DNA of 39,462 bases, taken from assembly GCF_018130615.1 (NCBI RefSeq), contig NZ_JAFCKB010000035.1, positions 1 to 39,462 of the forward strand. The letters run 5' to 3'. Numbering within the stretch: the stretch's first letter is position 1; each line of letters begins with the position of its first letter. Below are positions 7,796 to 15,504 of this stretch, piece by piece. This DNA is from Bradyrhizobium manausense. GTDB taxonomy: Bacteria; Pseudomonadota; Alphaproteobacteria; Rhizobiales; Xanthobacteraceae. The position numbers were made by a program, and so were the translations under genes. The notes beneath the pieces were generated by a model, which was not told the DNA's origin, did not search any database, and worked only from the letters and a program-made list of their open reading frames with translations.

Positions 7796-8137
7796 CTACA
7801 CCGGCTGCGCCATCCAGCCGAACAAGCGCCGGATCAATCCCGGCTGCTCCGGTAATTCCGGCGGCCCGTCAGCGGCCAGCACGCGGTTGAGGAAGAAATC
7901 CAGAAACACTATGTCGTTCGGCTCGGTGACGGTGAATTCCTCCTCGCCGAAATACACGCTGTAATTAAAGAAGAACGGACCCATGATCGGGATCGTCGCG
8001 GTCGAGGCATAGTCCTTGGAGATCACGAACTCGGATGGATCGAGGCCGTGGTCCCGCATGGCCTGCTCGACCAGCGGCAGCTTGCGCATGAACTGGGCGG
8101 AGAAGCCGCCGACGGTGGATTGCAGGATGATCGACAC
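7796..8137 (-). CDS. Conserved hypothetical protein (113 aa)
   Basis: A small soluble protein containing STVGGFSAQFMRKLPLVEQA and a C-terminal part rich in aromatic and acidic residues (FFFNYSVYFGEEEF). No motif links it to a known function. The GTG at 8137 is chosen because AGAGAACGG lies upstream and the first residues (SIILQST) look like the start of a domain; ATG at 8191 would add 18 residues without a ribosome binding site. It sits downstream of the rpoH terminator, so it probably has its own promoter. Confidence 0.55.
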   Translation of the reverse strand: MSIILQSTVGGFSAQFMRKLPLVEQAMRDHGLDPSEFVISKDYASTATIPIMGPFFFNYSVYFGEEEFTVTEPNDIVFLDFFLNRVLAADGPPELPEQPGLIRRLFGWMAQPV

Positions 8138-8251
8138 GGCGTGTGTCCGTTCTCTGAATATGGCCCAATAGGATTGGGTCGGCTGACCCATCGCATGCGT
8201 TCAAGATGCGCCGCCGGCGCGCCCCTCGACCATGCGGCAGCTCACACAACA

Positions 8252-8278
8252 AAAAAGCCGGCGTTGCCGCCGGCTTTT
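8252..8278. terminator. Bidirectional intrinsic terminator after rpoH
   Basis: GCCGGC (8257-8262) and GCCGGC (8269-8274) form a stem with a 6-nt loop. It is bounded by an A-run at 8251-8256 and TTTT at 8275-8278, which extend the stem and give T-tails on both strands. It lies 46 nt past the rpoH stop codon on the minus strand. Confidence 0.85.
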
Positions 8279-8323
8279 CGTCGCTTGTCGATCCGCCAAT
8301 TCGTGGGCGCGAGAGCCTTGCGC

Positions 8324-9223
8324 TTAGTGCGCGGCTTCCAGCGCGGCCTGTTCGGCCCTTGCAATCGTGCCCTTGACCGCGGACTGCACCTTCTCGAAGG
8401 CGCGGACCTCGATCTGGCGGACGCGCTCGCGCGACACGCCGAACTCGGCGGCAAGGTCTTCCAGCGTCATCGGCTCATCGGCGAGGCGGCGGGCCTCGAA
8501 GATGCGGCGTTCGCGCGGGTTGAGCACGCCCATAGCGCCGTTCAGCGCGTCACGGCGTTCGTCATATTCCTCGTGCTCGGCCAGCATGGCTTCCTGGTTG
8601 GGCGTATTGTCGACCAGCCAGTCCTGCCATTCGCCGGCTTCGCCGTCGTCGCGGATCGGCGCGTTGAGCGACGCGTCGCCACCGAGGCGGCGGTTCATGT
8701 CGATCACGTCCTGATCGGTGACGCCGAGGCGCTTGGCAATGATCTTCACCTGGTCGGGACGGAGATCGCCCTCGTCCAGCGCGTTGATCTTGCTCTTCGC
8801 CTTGCGCAGGTTGAAGAACAGCTTCTTCTGGTTCGCGGTGGTGCCCATCTTCACGAGCGACCAGGAACGCAGGATGTACTCTTGAATCGACGCCTTGATC
8901 CACCACATCGCATAGGTGGCGAGACGAAAGCCCTTCTCGGGCTCAAAACGCTTCACCGCCTGCATCAGGCCGACATTGCCTTCCGACACGACCTCGGAGA
9001 TCGGCAAGCCGTAGCCGCGATAGCCCATGGCGATCTTGGCGACGAGCCGGAGATGGCTGGTGACGAGTTGATGTGCCGCGTCGCGATCGTCATGCTCGCG
9101 CCAACGCTTGGCGAGCATGTATTCCTGCTGGGGTTCCAGCATCGGGAACTTGCGGATCTCGGCGAGGTAGCGAGAAAGGCCGGATTCTCCGTTGAGGACC
9201 GGCAAAGCAGCGGTACGGGCCAT
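8324..9223 (-). CDS. rpoH: RNA polymerase heat-shock sigma factor (sigma-32)
   Basis: Directs RNA polymerase to heat-shock promoters such as those of chaperones and proteases. The 299-residue protein has region 2 (SEGNVGLMQAVKRFEPEKGFRLATYAMWWIKASIQEYILRSW is the conserved block, about residues 80-121). The diagnostic RpoH box QKKLFFNLR follows at 132-140, and region 4 with a helix-turn-helix (LEDLAAEFGVSRERVRQIE) lies near the end. The start at 9223 has GGAGG 8 nt upstream; the frame is open 5 codons further but without support. Rhizobia often carry several rpoH genes, and which one this is cannot be decided here. A bidirectional terminator follows. Confidence 0.95.
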   Translation of the reverse strand: MARTAALPVLNGESGLSRYLAEIRKFPMLEPQQEYMLAKRWREHDDRDAAHQLVTSHLRLVAKIAMGYRGYGLPISEVVSEGNVGLMQAVKRFEPEKGFRLATYAMWWIKASIQEYILRSWSLVKMGTTANQKKLFFNLRKAKSKINALDEGDLRPDQVKIIAKRLGVTDQDVIDMNRRLGGDASLNAPIRDDGEAGEWQDWLVDNTPNQEAMLAEHEEYDERRDALNGAMGVLNPRERRIFEARRLADEPMTLEDLAAEFGVSRERVRQIEVRAFEKVQSAVKGTIARAEQAALEAAH

Positions 9224-9441
9224 ATTGAAGCCCTCCAAGGTTCAGGCCCCCGATAGCGGCGGGCCAGGCAGACGACCGCTTGGTTAAAGCCGGCCGTAGC
9301 TGCGATGTTCCACGCTGGTCATTTCCAACGCAGGCGCAATATACCCCATGGGGACGCAAAAAGGGAAGGATTGCTGACGTCACGTCCCCGTGTGGCAGCT
9401 ATAACTTTTTGTAAGGTAACGGTTTTCTCAAAGACCCTGCG
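9224..9441 (-). promoter_or_regulatory. rpoH upstream region with CCCCATGGGG palindrome
   Basis: The region between rpoH and the rluD-type gene must hold the rpoH promoter. A perfect 10-bp palindrome CCCCATGGGG lies at 9344-9353, about 120 nt before the rpoH start codon and next to an A/T-rich TATATTG (minus strand). Heat-shock promoters have CCCCAT-like -10 elements, so autoregulation is possible, but no matching -35 element was found with confidence. Confidence 0.3.
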
Positions 9442-10449
9442 TCATAGCGCCGCTTTCAGGGCGCCTTCCAGGAGAAGCAAATCCTCCGGCAGGCCGGCCT
9501 CCCAGTGAAGAAGTTCTCCGGTTCTGGGGTGCTCCAGTACCAGCAAATAAGCGTGCAGGGCCTGCCGCCCAAGCGCCGTTAAAGCGGCCTGCGATTCTGG
9601 CCCGAGCTGGTTCGCCTTGGTCTTGAAATGGGGGCCATAGACCGCGTCGCCCATCAGGGGGTGGCCAATATGGGCGAGGTGGACACGGATCTGGTGGGTG
9701 CGGCCGGTCTCGAGCTCGCAGGCGAGCAGCGCTGCGACCGGCTTGCCGTCGCGGCCGGTAAAACTCTCCAGCAGCTCCCAATGCGTCACCGCCTCGCGGC
9801 CGCCCTGGCGCACCGCCATCTTCTCCCGCGCATGCGGGTGGCGGTCGATCGGCGCATCGACGGTGCCGCGATGCCGGCCCGGCAGTCCCCAGGAGAATGC
9901 CATGTAGCCGCGCCGCATCGGCCCGGTGCGGCCGTGGTCGGCGAATTGGGCGGTGAGCGAGGCGTGCGCCAGGTCGTTCTTGGCGACCACCATCAGCCCG
10001 GTCGTGTCCTTGTCCAGCCGGTGCACGATGCCGGGTCGGCGCACCCCGCCGATGCCCGACAGCGAGGTGCCGCAATGGGCGATCAGGGCGTTCACCAGCG
10101 TGCCGGTCTCGTGCCCGGCCGCGGGGTGCACCACCAACCCCCTGGGCTTGTTGATGACGATGATGTCGTCGTCCTCGAACACGATATCGAGGGCGATATC
10201 CTCGCCCTTAGGCTCCGGCGGCGCAGCCTCCGGCACGTCGATTATGATCGTATCGCCGGATGCGACGTGATAAGCGGGGTCGCGGACCGGGGCTGCCTTG
10301 AGGCTGACCGCGCCCGCCAGAATCAGGGCTTTGAGCCTTGATCGCGACAGCTCGGGAAGGCGCGCCGCCAGCACGCGGTCGAGCCGGGCCGAGCCCTCGT
10401 CGCCTTCGACCACGACTTCCAATCTTTGCGCTGAACCTGAGCTTTCCAT
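9442..10449 (-). CDS. rluD: 23S rRNA pseudouridine synthase, RluA/RluD family
   Basis: Converts uridines of 23S rRNA to pseudouridine; RluD modifies helix 69 in the large subunit. The 335-residue protein has an N-terminal S4 RNA-binding domain (about residues 18-70) and the catalytic motif HRLDKDTTG with Asp146. Other family blocks are IVINKPRGLVVHP and ETGRTHQIRVH. The start at 10449 opens the S4-linked region and overlaps the start codon of the divergent gene; 36 further upstream codons are open but would run deep into that gene. RluD is the best guess because of the S4 domain and length; RluC-type activity cannot be excluded. Confidence 0.85.
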   Translation of the reverse strand: MESSGSAQRLEVVVEGDEGSARLDRVLAARLPELSRSRLKALILAGAVSLKAAPVRDPAYHVASGDTIIIDVPEAAPPEPKGEDIALDIVFEDDDIIVINKPRGLVVHPAAGHETGTLVNALIAHCGTSLSGIGGVRRPGIVHRLDKDTTGLMVVAKNDLAHASLTAQFADHGRTGPMRRGYMAFSWGLPGRHRGTVDAPIDRHPHAREKMAVRQGGREAVTHWELLESFTGRDGKPVAALLACELETGRTHQIRVHLAHIGHPLMGDAVYGPHFKTKANQLGPESQAALTALGRQALHAYLLVLEHPRTGELLHWEAGLPEDLLLLEGALKAAL

Positions 10450-10792
10450 GACGACGTCTGATACCGCTGTTCCCGAACCGACCCCCGAGCAGGCCGCGCT
10501 GTTTGCGCGGGTGCGGCGGATGATGCTGATCGCGGGGTTGACCTCGGCGCTGGCCATCTGCGCCGTCCTGATCGCGGTGGGCTACCGCCTTTTCAAGTCG
10601 GAGGGAAGGGCGGCCGAGCCCGTGAGCGACGTCACCGCCACCCTGCCGAAGGGCGCCAGAATCGTCTCCACCGGCGCGGCCGGGGACCGTCTCGTGGTCA
10701 CGCTCGATATCGGCGGGGTCATCGAGATCCGCACCTTCGATGCCCACACGCTCAAGCCAGCCGGAAAGCTGAAATTTGCCAATGAGCCGTAG
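10448..10792 (+). CDS. Single-pass membrane protein, DUF6476-like
   Basis: A 114-residue protein with one hydrophobic helix (LIAGLTSALAICAVLIAVGY, about residues 27-46) after an acidic N-terminus, and a periplasmic-type C-terminal part with beta-strand pattern (GDRLVVTLDIGGVIEIRTFD). The neighbourhood beside an rluD-type gene and the size match the uncharacterised alphaproteobacterial family I recall as DUF6476. Its ATG shares bases with the rluD start codon. Function unknown. The frame is open upstream to 10298, but that part is antisense to rluD. Confidence 0.7.
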   Translation: MTTSDTAVPEPTPEQAALFARVRRMMLIAGLTSALAICAVLIAVGYRLFKSEGRAAEPVSDVTATLPKGARIVSTGAAGDRLVVTLDIGGVIEIRTFDAHTLKPAGKLKFANEP

Positions 10793-10903
10793 GACGCAGG
10801 AGCACTGCACCGGCTGATTGTTGATCGTATCCCGGCCCGAGTTGTCGCGCCGCGCAACTTCTGATTTAGCTTCCGGCTTGGGGAAGTTGGGCTGGGACTT
10901 GGA

Positions 10904-11497
10904 ATGGGACGTATCATTTCGCGCGTCGTCGCAATCGTACTCGTCGTCGGATCAATCGGAGGTGCCGGGCCTGCGGCGTTTGCAGAAACGGCCAAGCAGC
11001 CCGCCGCTGCACCGGCCAAACAAGCCGGACCTTCAGCTCAGCCCAAACAACCGGCAGGGCAGGCCAGGCCAACCAGCTCGCGTCTCGCGCGGCTCTATTT
11101 CCTGCGCGAAAAGGGCATTTTCGGTGCGATGGGCGGAATGGCTGCCGCAACGGAGATCTTGATCGACGGCAAGTCCGTCGGAAAGGTCGACATGGGGACG
11201 TTCTTCTTCGTCGATCAACCGCCGGGCGTCCGCAAGATCGCCTCTCACATGAAGATGTCGATGACGGACTATGACGTCGAAGTCCCCGTCGAAGCCGGCA
11301 AGACCTATTATTTCGGCGTCGGCACCCAGCGGACCGGTCCCCCCGTCCAGGACCTGCTCAACCAGGCCATCGCAGGCAGCAGTGGCCAGCAGATCCGCTC
11401 GTCATCGCCCTTCAAGTCAGCCTTTGCGGGCGCGGGCCTGTTCCGCCTCGAGCCCGCCGCCGGCGCCGCCGCAATCGAAAAATTGAAGCATCCGTGA
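10904..11497 (+). CDS. Exported DUF2846-like protein
   Basis: A 197-residue protein with a signal peptide (IISRVVAIVLVVGSIGGAGPAAFA), an Ala/Pro/Gln-rich linker (residues 29-57) and a beta-rich domain. That domain carries LYFLREKG, a short GIFGAMGGMAAATEILIDGKSVG segment and EAGKTYYFGVG, the pattern of DUF2846. DUF2846 proteins are periplasmic or lipid-anchored with unknown role. There is no lipobox Cys here. A second ATG-proximal frame is not needed. It is the last protein gene before the tRNA that bounds the accessory region. Confidence 0.75.
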   Translation: MGRIISRVVAIVLVVGSIGGAGPAAFAETAKQPAAAPAKQAGPSAQPKQPAGQARPTSSRLARLYFLREKGIFGAMGGMAAATEILIDGKSVGKVDMGTFFFVDQPPGVRKIASHMKMSMTDYDVEVPVEAGKTYYFGVGTQRTGPPVQDLLNQAIAGSSGQQIRSSSPFKSAFAGAGLFRLEPAAGAAAIEKLKHP

Positions 11498-11649
11498 CTG
11501 TTCCCCGCGGTTTCGCTGGGAGACGCGAAGCGCTTCGCGGAAGCCATCGCGCGGTTAAGCTTGAGCAGGCTTACCGTGCATATCCGGGAATTTCGTGCCC
11601 CATCGAGGCTTGCCGTCGGCGAAATTCGCGGCTATGTCCTGTCCCTCAC

Positions 11650-11724
11650 GCTCCCTTCGTCTAGCGGTTAGGACGCGGCCCTCTCAAGGCTGAAACAGGG
11701 GTTCGATTCCCCTAGGGAGCGCCA
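11650..11724 (+). tRNA. tRNA-Glu (anticodon CTC)
   Basis: A 75-nt cloverleaf. The acceptor stem is GCTCCCT (11650-11656) with AGGGAGC, followed by discriminator G and an encoded CCA (11722-11724). The anticodon loop is CTCTCAA with anticodon CTC, reading GAG, and the T-arm is GGGGTTCGATTCCCC. The gene marks the change from backbone genes to a defence-rich region, and tRNA 3' ends are common integration sites. Confidence 0.95.
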
Positions 11725-11931
11725 GAAATTTCAATGACTTAGATCCGGTTTGGAGAAGTCGTCGAATATCCGTTGAATAAGCGTCGGCGAACGTTGGCGA
11801 ACTCCGCCGCGCTAATCACTAGGCCCAGCCGCAGCACATTCTCGCTTCCATCGCCGGCTAGGCTTCGTCGTGTTCTGCTGTACGTTGAGATCGTCACGAG
11901 CACCTGCTGTGGAGATCATCACACCCGCTGC
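11725..11931. other. Junction between tRNA-Glu and accessory region
   Basis: No gene is recognised in the 207 bases after the tRNA. An integrase would be expected here if the adjacent region were an intact tRNA-integrated element, but neither an integrase nor a clear remnant is visible. No copy of the tRNA 3' end was spotted elsewhere in the window. Confidence 0.4.
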
Positions 11932-13008
11932 TCACGGTGAATCAGGCGTGAAACTCTGCTTGATGAACGTGCCAGTTTCATCGACCAAAACGCTGAAGCG
12001 TCCACCGTCGATCGCCTGTTCGATCTCCTGCTGCGTCTTCCCTGCGACTCGTATCTGCTTCACGCTTTCGCCGAACGAGTCGCGCAGCAGGCGTCCTCGC
12101 AGTGCAAAGTTGAGTTCACCCAACTCGAAGGGATCTGGCATCACGGCCTTCTCGGTGATCGTCTCGTTCCCCATGTCGCACTCGGTATAGAAACGCGGGC
12201 GCTCTTTCAGACTCAGATTCATGAAGGCGAAGTCAACCATGACCTCGCGCGCTTGGATCTCTGACAACGATCCTTCGATTTTCTCGAGTTTTGGCATCGC
12301 GCCATTTATTGCTCCGCATGCGTCGTTGAACGTCGTGACCAGCGCAACATTTCCGAGCCTCAGCAGCATGGTCTGGGCGTCGAATATGTCGCCATAGTCA
12401 AATTCCTCACGCCATCCCGCGGTCTTCGCTGCAAAAGCTCCCAACGATCCAAACACTTCTTTCTCCAGAGAAGCTCCGTTCACAAAGCATCGCACAAGGC
12501 AGTGCATATGATGCAGTGCCTGCCAGTCATACAGGTCTCCGATCTTGTCATCCGGTTTGCGAAGATCGTGGTGTATTCGAAACTCCCTGTTCTTGAGATG
12601 GACCTTGAGAAAGATCAGGCCCAGCCAGACGAAGAACTCCAAACCGTTGCCCTCGGCGATGTGCTTCTGCACGGCCTCCGGGCCGGCATTGACGACCTTG
12701 CTGATCCGCTCTTCGATCTGGCGTCCCATCAGCGAGTTGCAGTCCTGGCAGCAGGGGACTTTGAAGCGTCCATACTTGACGGTCCCGCCATTCGGCAGGG
12801 TGATCGTCCTGTCGAACAGATTGAATTTCCGCAGCACCCACTCGGGAATAACATGCTCGTCGTTGAACACTTTTGACCCAGGCCGCGCGCCGCAGATAAA
12901 GCAGCAGCGGCCAAGACAGATATCGTTCACGAACCGATCTTTGCTGAAGAACAGAACATTACCGCTATGATCCAGGAACGAACCGTCTGAAGTCTTATGC
13001 CAAGCCAT
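11932..13008 (-). CDS. HNH/treble-clef nuclease-like protein
   Basis: A 358-residue protein with an N-terminal HNH-type zinc site: CFIC at residues 36-39, the core DEHVIPEWVLRKF with His52, and CQDCN at 87-91. This CxxC...EHVIP...CxxCN layout is typical of HNH endonuclease-like proteins found in phage-defence and mobile regions. The remaining 250 residues match nothing I recognise. Starts TTG 13017, GTG 13014 and ATG 13008 lie close together without a good ribosome binding site, and ATG is chosen. The gene points towards the tRNA. It could be a restriction nuclease, but no methylase partner is present. Confidence 0.65.
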   Translation of the reverse strand: MAWHKTSDGSFLDHSGNVLFFSKDRFVNDICLGRCCFICGARPGSKVFNDEHVIPEWVLRKFNLFDRTITLPNGGTVKYGRFKVPCCQDCNSLMGRQIEERISKVVNAGPEAVQKHIAEGNGLEFFVWLGLIFLKVHLKNREFRIHHDLRKPDDKIGDLYDWQALHHMHCLVRCFVNGASLEKEVFGSLGAFAAKTAGWREEFDYGDIFDAQTMLLRLGNVALVTTFNDACGAINGAMPKLEKIEGSLSEIQAREVMVDFAFMNLSLKERPRFYTECDMGNETITEKAVMPDPFELGELNFALRGRLLRDSFGESVKQIRVAGKTQQEIEQAIDGGRFSVLVDETGTFIKQSFTPDSP

Positions 13009-13163
13009 TGTCACCAACCGTCGCCGCCGCGAGCTTAAGCCCTACGCCGCCCGGCACTGTCCTGCTACTGAAAGGGGATCGCCGAATTGCGGCACCCCGG
13101 GGCTGGGATATCGAAGTGAACACGCTCCGGCCAGTGGGCCTCGGTCCTGCTTAAGGGATATTT

Positions 13164-13754
13164 ATGTCGAGGAACTCAAGAAAAGCTCAACAGCGACGGA
13201 AATGGCGGCGCCGCCTCAAGTCTGGGCTACGAACGCCGTCCGATGCAATACATCAGGCGCTCGGGGAGTTTTTGACCGAGATGGGCCGCGTCGAGTTCAG
13301 GATGCTCCTGTTGATGGACCTCATCAATGAGGCACCGCTCGAAGCGCTGTTCGACGAATATTCCGGGCGAACGTTCGCAGACAAGATCAAGATCTTCAAG
13401 AAATGGTGTGACTTCGGGGGTGTGCCCGATGAACACAAGGCGACTCTGCAACGCCTCTACAAGGAGCTGGATGAGTTGCGGCCGATACGCAATTTCCTGG
13501 TCCATGGCGAGACATGGGAGGGCGCCTTCAAGGGCAAGCCGCGCCAGCCCTATCGGGTCGGGCTCGTGAAAAAGAACCTTGAATATCTCGACGAATTCGA
13601 GCGCGCCGACCACGGTCCAAACGTCTTCGATGTCCAGCAGGTGCGCGACGCGACCAGGCGCTGCGCCGGGATTCACCAGGAGCTGGCCGAGTTGCGCGAC
13701 GCGATTGCCGCGACCGCGGTGCCATGTGAAGAACAAGTCACAGACGCTCCGTGA
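13164..13754 (+). CDS. HEPN-like protein with R-x4-H motif
   Basis: A 196-residue, mostly helical protein with a very basic N-terminus (residues 1-24). It contains RPIRNFLVHGE, in which Arg109 and His114 form the R-x4-H motif of HEPN-domain RNases and related helical proteins. HEPN proteins are frequent toxins in abortive-infection and toxin-antitoxin systems, but the motif alone does not prove nuclease activity. The stop codon is 24 nt before the next gene on the same strand, so the two probably form an operon. No MNT antitoxin is present. Function is inferred. Confidence 0.55.
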   Translation: MSRNSRKAQQRRKWRRRLKSGLRTPSDAIHQALGEFLTEMGRVEFRMLLLMDLINEAPLEALFDEYSGRTFADKIKIFKKWCDFGGVPDEHKATLQRLYKELDELRPIRNFLVHGETWEGAFKGKPRQPYRVGLVKKNLEYLDEFERADHGPNVFDVQQVRDATRRCAGIHQELAELRDAIAATAVPCEEQVTDAP

Positions 13755-13778
13755 CCAAGCGCGCTATCTTTGGAGACA

Positions 13779-14426
13779 ATGACCTTTTCCGACAACGCAA
13801 TTCTCGCCAAACTGCGCGAATACGCTGATCGCGCCCGGCGCCTTTTCTCAAATCCGCAAAAGCCGGAGCGTGAGCGCATGATCGTGCGCGCATTCCTCCG
13901 TTGTGCCGGGGAAGCCTTCGAGGACGGCGAGATCATCGCGAGCAGCGAAGAGCCGATCGACGTCAGATTCCGAAGCGCCGATTTCCAAATCATGGAGATC
14001 ATTGGCAACAAGAGACGCGGACTGGAGTGGCGTCAGCGTCAGGACCGATATCGCGATGCACAACGTGTCGCAGATGTACTGGAGCCGTACACGCCATCGC
14101 AGCCGATGTCGTTCGACGACGCGGCAGAGCTCGTCGCCGATCGTCTGTCGGAGAAAGCCGCGCGTTATGGCACCGCCACGTGCGCGAGCTTGGACGCCTT
14201 GGTCTACGTCGATCTTCACAATCGGCACCTGTGGCCGCTTGAGCCCGCCGATCATGCGCGGGCCGCTGCCGTGCTTCAAGCCCAGGGCTGGAGATCTGTC
14301 TCCATGCTCTTTGTGCCCTACGGCGTCGTACTGCTCGCGGTGCCAACCGCTCCGGCGGTCATCGGCGCGAGAGCCGGGCGGGTTCTGAACGAATGGCCCG
14401 GACTCGATGGGCTATTTGACCCCTGA
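13779..14426 (+). CDS. DUF1780-like putative nuclease-fold protein
   Basis: A 215-residue protein resembling DUF1780. It has an N-terminal helical part with KPERERMIVRAFL and then EEPIDVRFRSADFQIMEII (residues 57-75), where a DVxF strand is followed by an FQIxE strand, the arrangement seen in PD-(D/E)xK-like folds. DUF1780 is a family of unknown function with a proposed endonuclease-like structure. GGAG lies only 3 nt before the ATG at 13779, and TTG at 13770 is an alternative start. It follows the HEPN-like gene closely and may be its partner. The family call is from motif memory. Confidence 0.55.
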   Translation: MTFSDNAILAKLREYADRARRLFSNPQKPERERMIVRAFLRCAGEAFEDGEIIASSEEPIDVRFRSADFQIMEIIGNKRRGLEWRQRQDRYRDAQRVADVLEPYTPSQPMSFDDAAELVADRLSEKAARYGTATCASLDALVYVDLHNRHLWPLEPADHARAAAVLQAQGWRSVSMLFVPYGVVLLAVPTAPAVIGARAGRVLNEWPGLDGLFDP

Positions 14427-14605
14427 CAGGCCACTGGCGATCTGCGCTTGTCCTTGCCGAACGGCCTCAGCGGAGATTTCTGCTCATCTCCGTCGGACCT
14501 TGGACGATCGGATCAGTGCGCCGGCGTGAAAATTCCGATAAAACCGCCGGTAACACCTCCAAAGCACGAAGCCCAATCCCGAAACCGGCAACAGCGGTCG
14601 TCTCG

Positions 14606-15484
14606 ATGTACAATCTTCTTGTTTCCTCCAATGCCCAGGCCTGGAACGGCGAGCCCTGGCAGATCGAATTCTCGCGCTGTGTCCGCGAATACACCGAAAA
14701 CGCGATCACCGAGCGGTTCGGAGCGCTGGACGAGGCCGCCGTCTCGGAACTCAAACGTCTGCCGTGTATCTTCGCCTACGAAGCATTCAACCAGCTCGCG
14801 CCGAAATTCGGCCTGATCCGTGATATCGCCAAGCGGCAGGGACAGGTTCGGATCGAATACGAGCTCCAAGCGATTGATCCATTTCTGTCCGCCGACGATC
14901 TGGAACAGCTCACCTTCGAGCTCGACATCGGTAATTGGGAGATGAACCGGACGCACTGGGCGGTCAAGGAAGTCAATCTTGCGAAGGAATTGCATGCCGC
15001 GCGGCGTATTACGCTGCCGTCATGGACCGGGCAGGCAACCAAGACTGTCGATATCACTAGGCATGATTTCGACGTGGCTCTTTCTTTTCCGGGAGAGGTG
15101 AGAGCGATCGTCGAACAAGTCGCGCGCGAGCTGGAGGCAAGAATCGGCCCGAACTCCTACTTCTACGACAGCAACTACGTGTCGCAACTGGCGCGGCCAT
15201 CGCTCGACACCTTATTGCAGGAGATCTATCGGTATCGTTCCAAGCTCATCGTCGTGTTCCTGGGCTCCGATTATCAGAGGAAGGACTGGTGCGGCATCGA
15301 GTTTCGGGCGATCAGGGAGATCATCATGGAGCGCGACAATGCCCGCATCATGTTCGTGCGAACCGACGACGGCGCTGTCGACGGCGTTTTCAAGACCGAC
15401 GGCTACGTCGACGCGCGCAGGTTCAGCCCGGCGCAGATCGCACAATTCATCTGCGAGCGCTTGGCCGTGCTTGCCCCCGCCTAG
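14606..15484 (+). CDS. TIR-domain protein (defence effector)
   Basis: A 292-residue protein. An N-terminal domain of about 145 residues begins MYNLLVSSNAQAWNGEPW, and its CVREYT...LPCIFAYEA pattern is familiar from other bacterial TIR proteins. The C-terminal TIR domain starts at about residue 153 (HDFDVALSFPGE). The presumed NAD-cleaving Glu is Glu232 in DWCGIEF, four residues after the conserved Trp228. Bacterial TIR domains cleave NAD or make signalling nucleotides during phage infection. The start at 14606 begins the known domain; 30 further upstream codons are open but basic and not protein-like. The AbiJ-like gene begins 20 nt after the stop, so the two probably work together. Confidence 0.82.
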   Translation: MYNLLVSSNAQAWNGEPWQIEFSRCVREYTENAITERFGALDEAAVSELKRLPCIFAYEAFNQLAPKFGLIRDIAKRQGQVRIEYELQAIDPFLSADDLEQLTFELDIGNWEMNRTHWAVKEVNLAKELHAARRITLPSWTGQATKTVDITRHDFDVALSFPGEVRAIVEQVARELEARIGPNSYFYDSNYVSQLARPSLDTLLQEIYRYRSKLIVVFLGSDYQRKDWCGIEFRAIREIIMERDNARIMFVRTDDGAVDGVFKTDGYVDARRFSPAQIAQFICERLAVLAPA

Positions 15485-15504
15485 TCACTATGGACAGGAC
15501 ACCG

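Noticed and set aside
11725-11931. Integrase or attachment repeat beside the tRNA
   Set aside because: No integrase motif in any frame, and no copy of the tRNA 3' end was found elsewhere in the window by eye.
15289-15504. Upstream extension of the AbiJ-like gene
   Set aside because: It overlaps the TIR domain coding sequence and is Arg-rich; AGGA before 15505 gives a better start.
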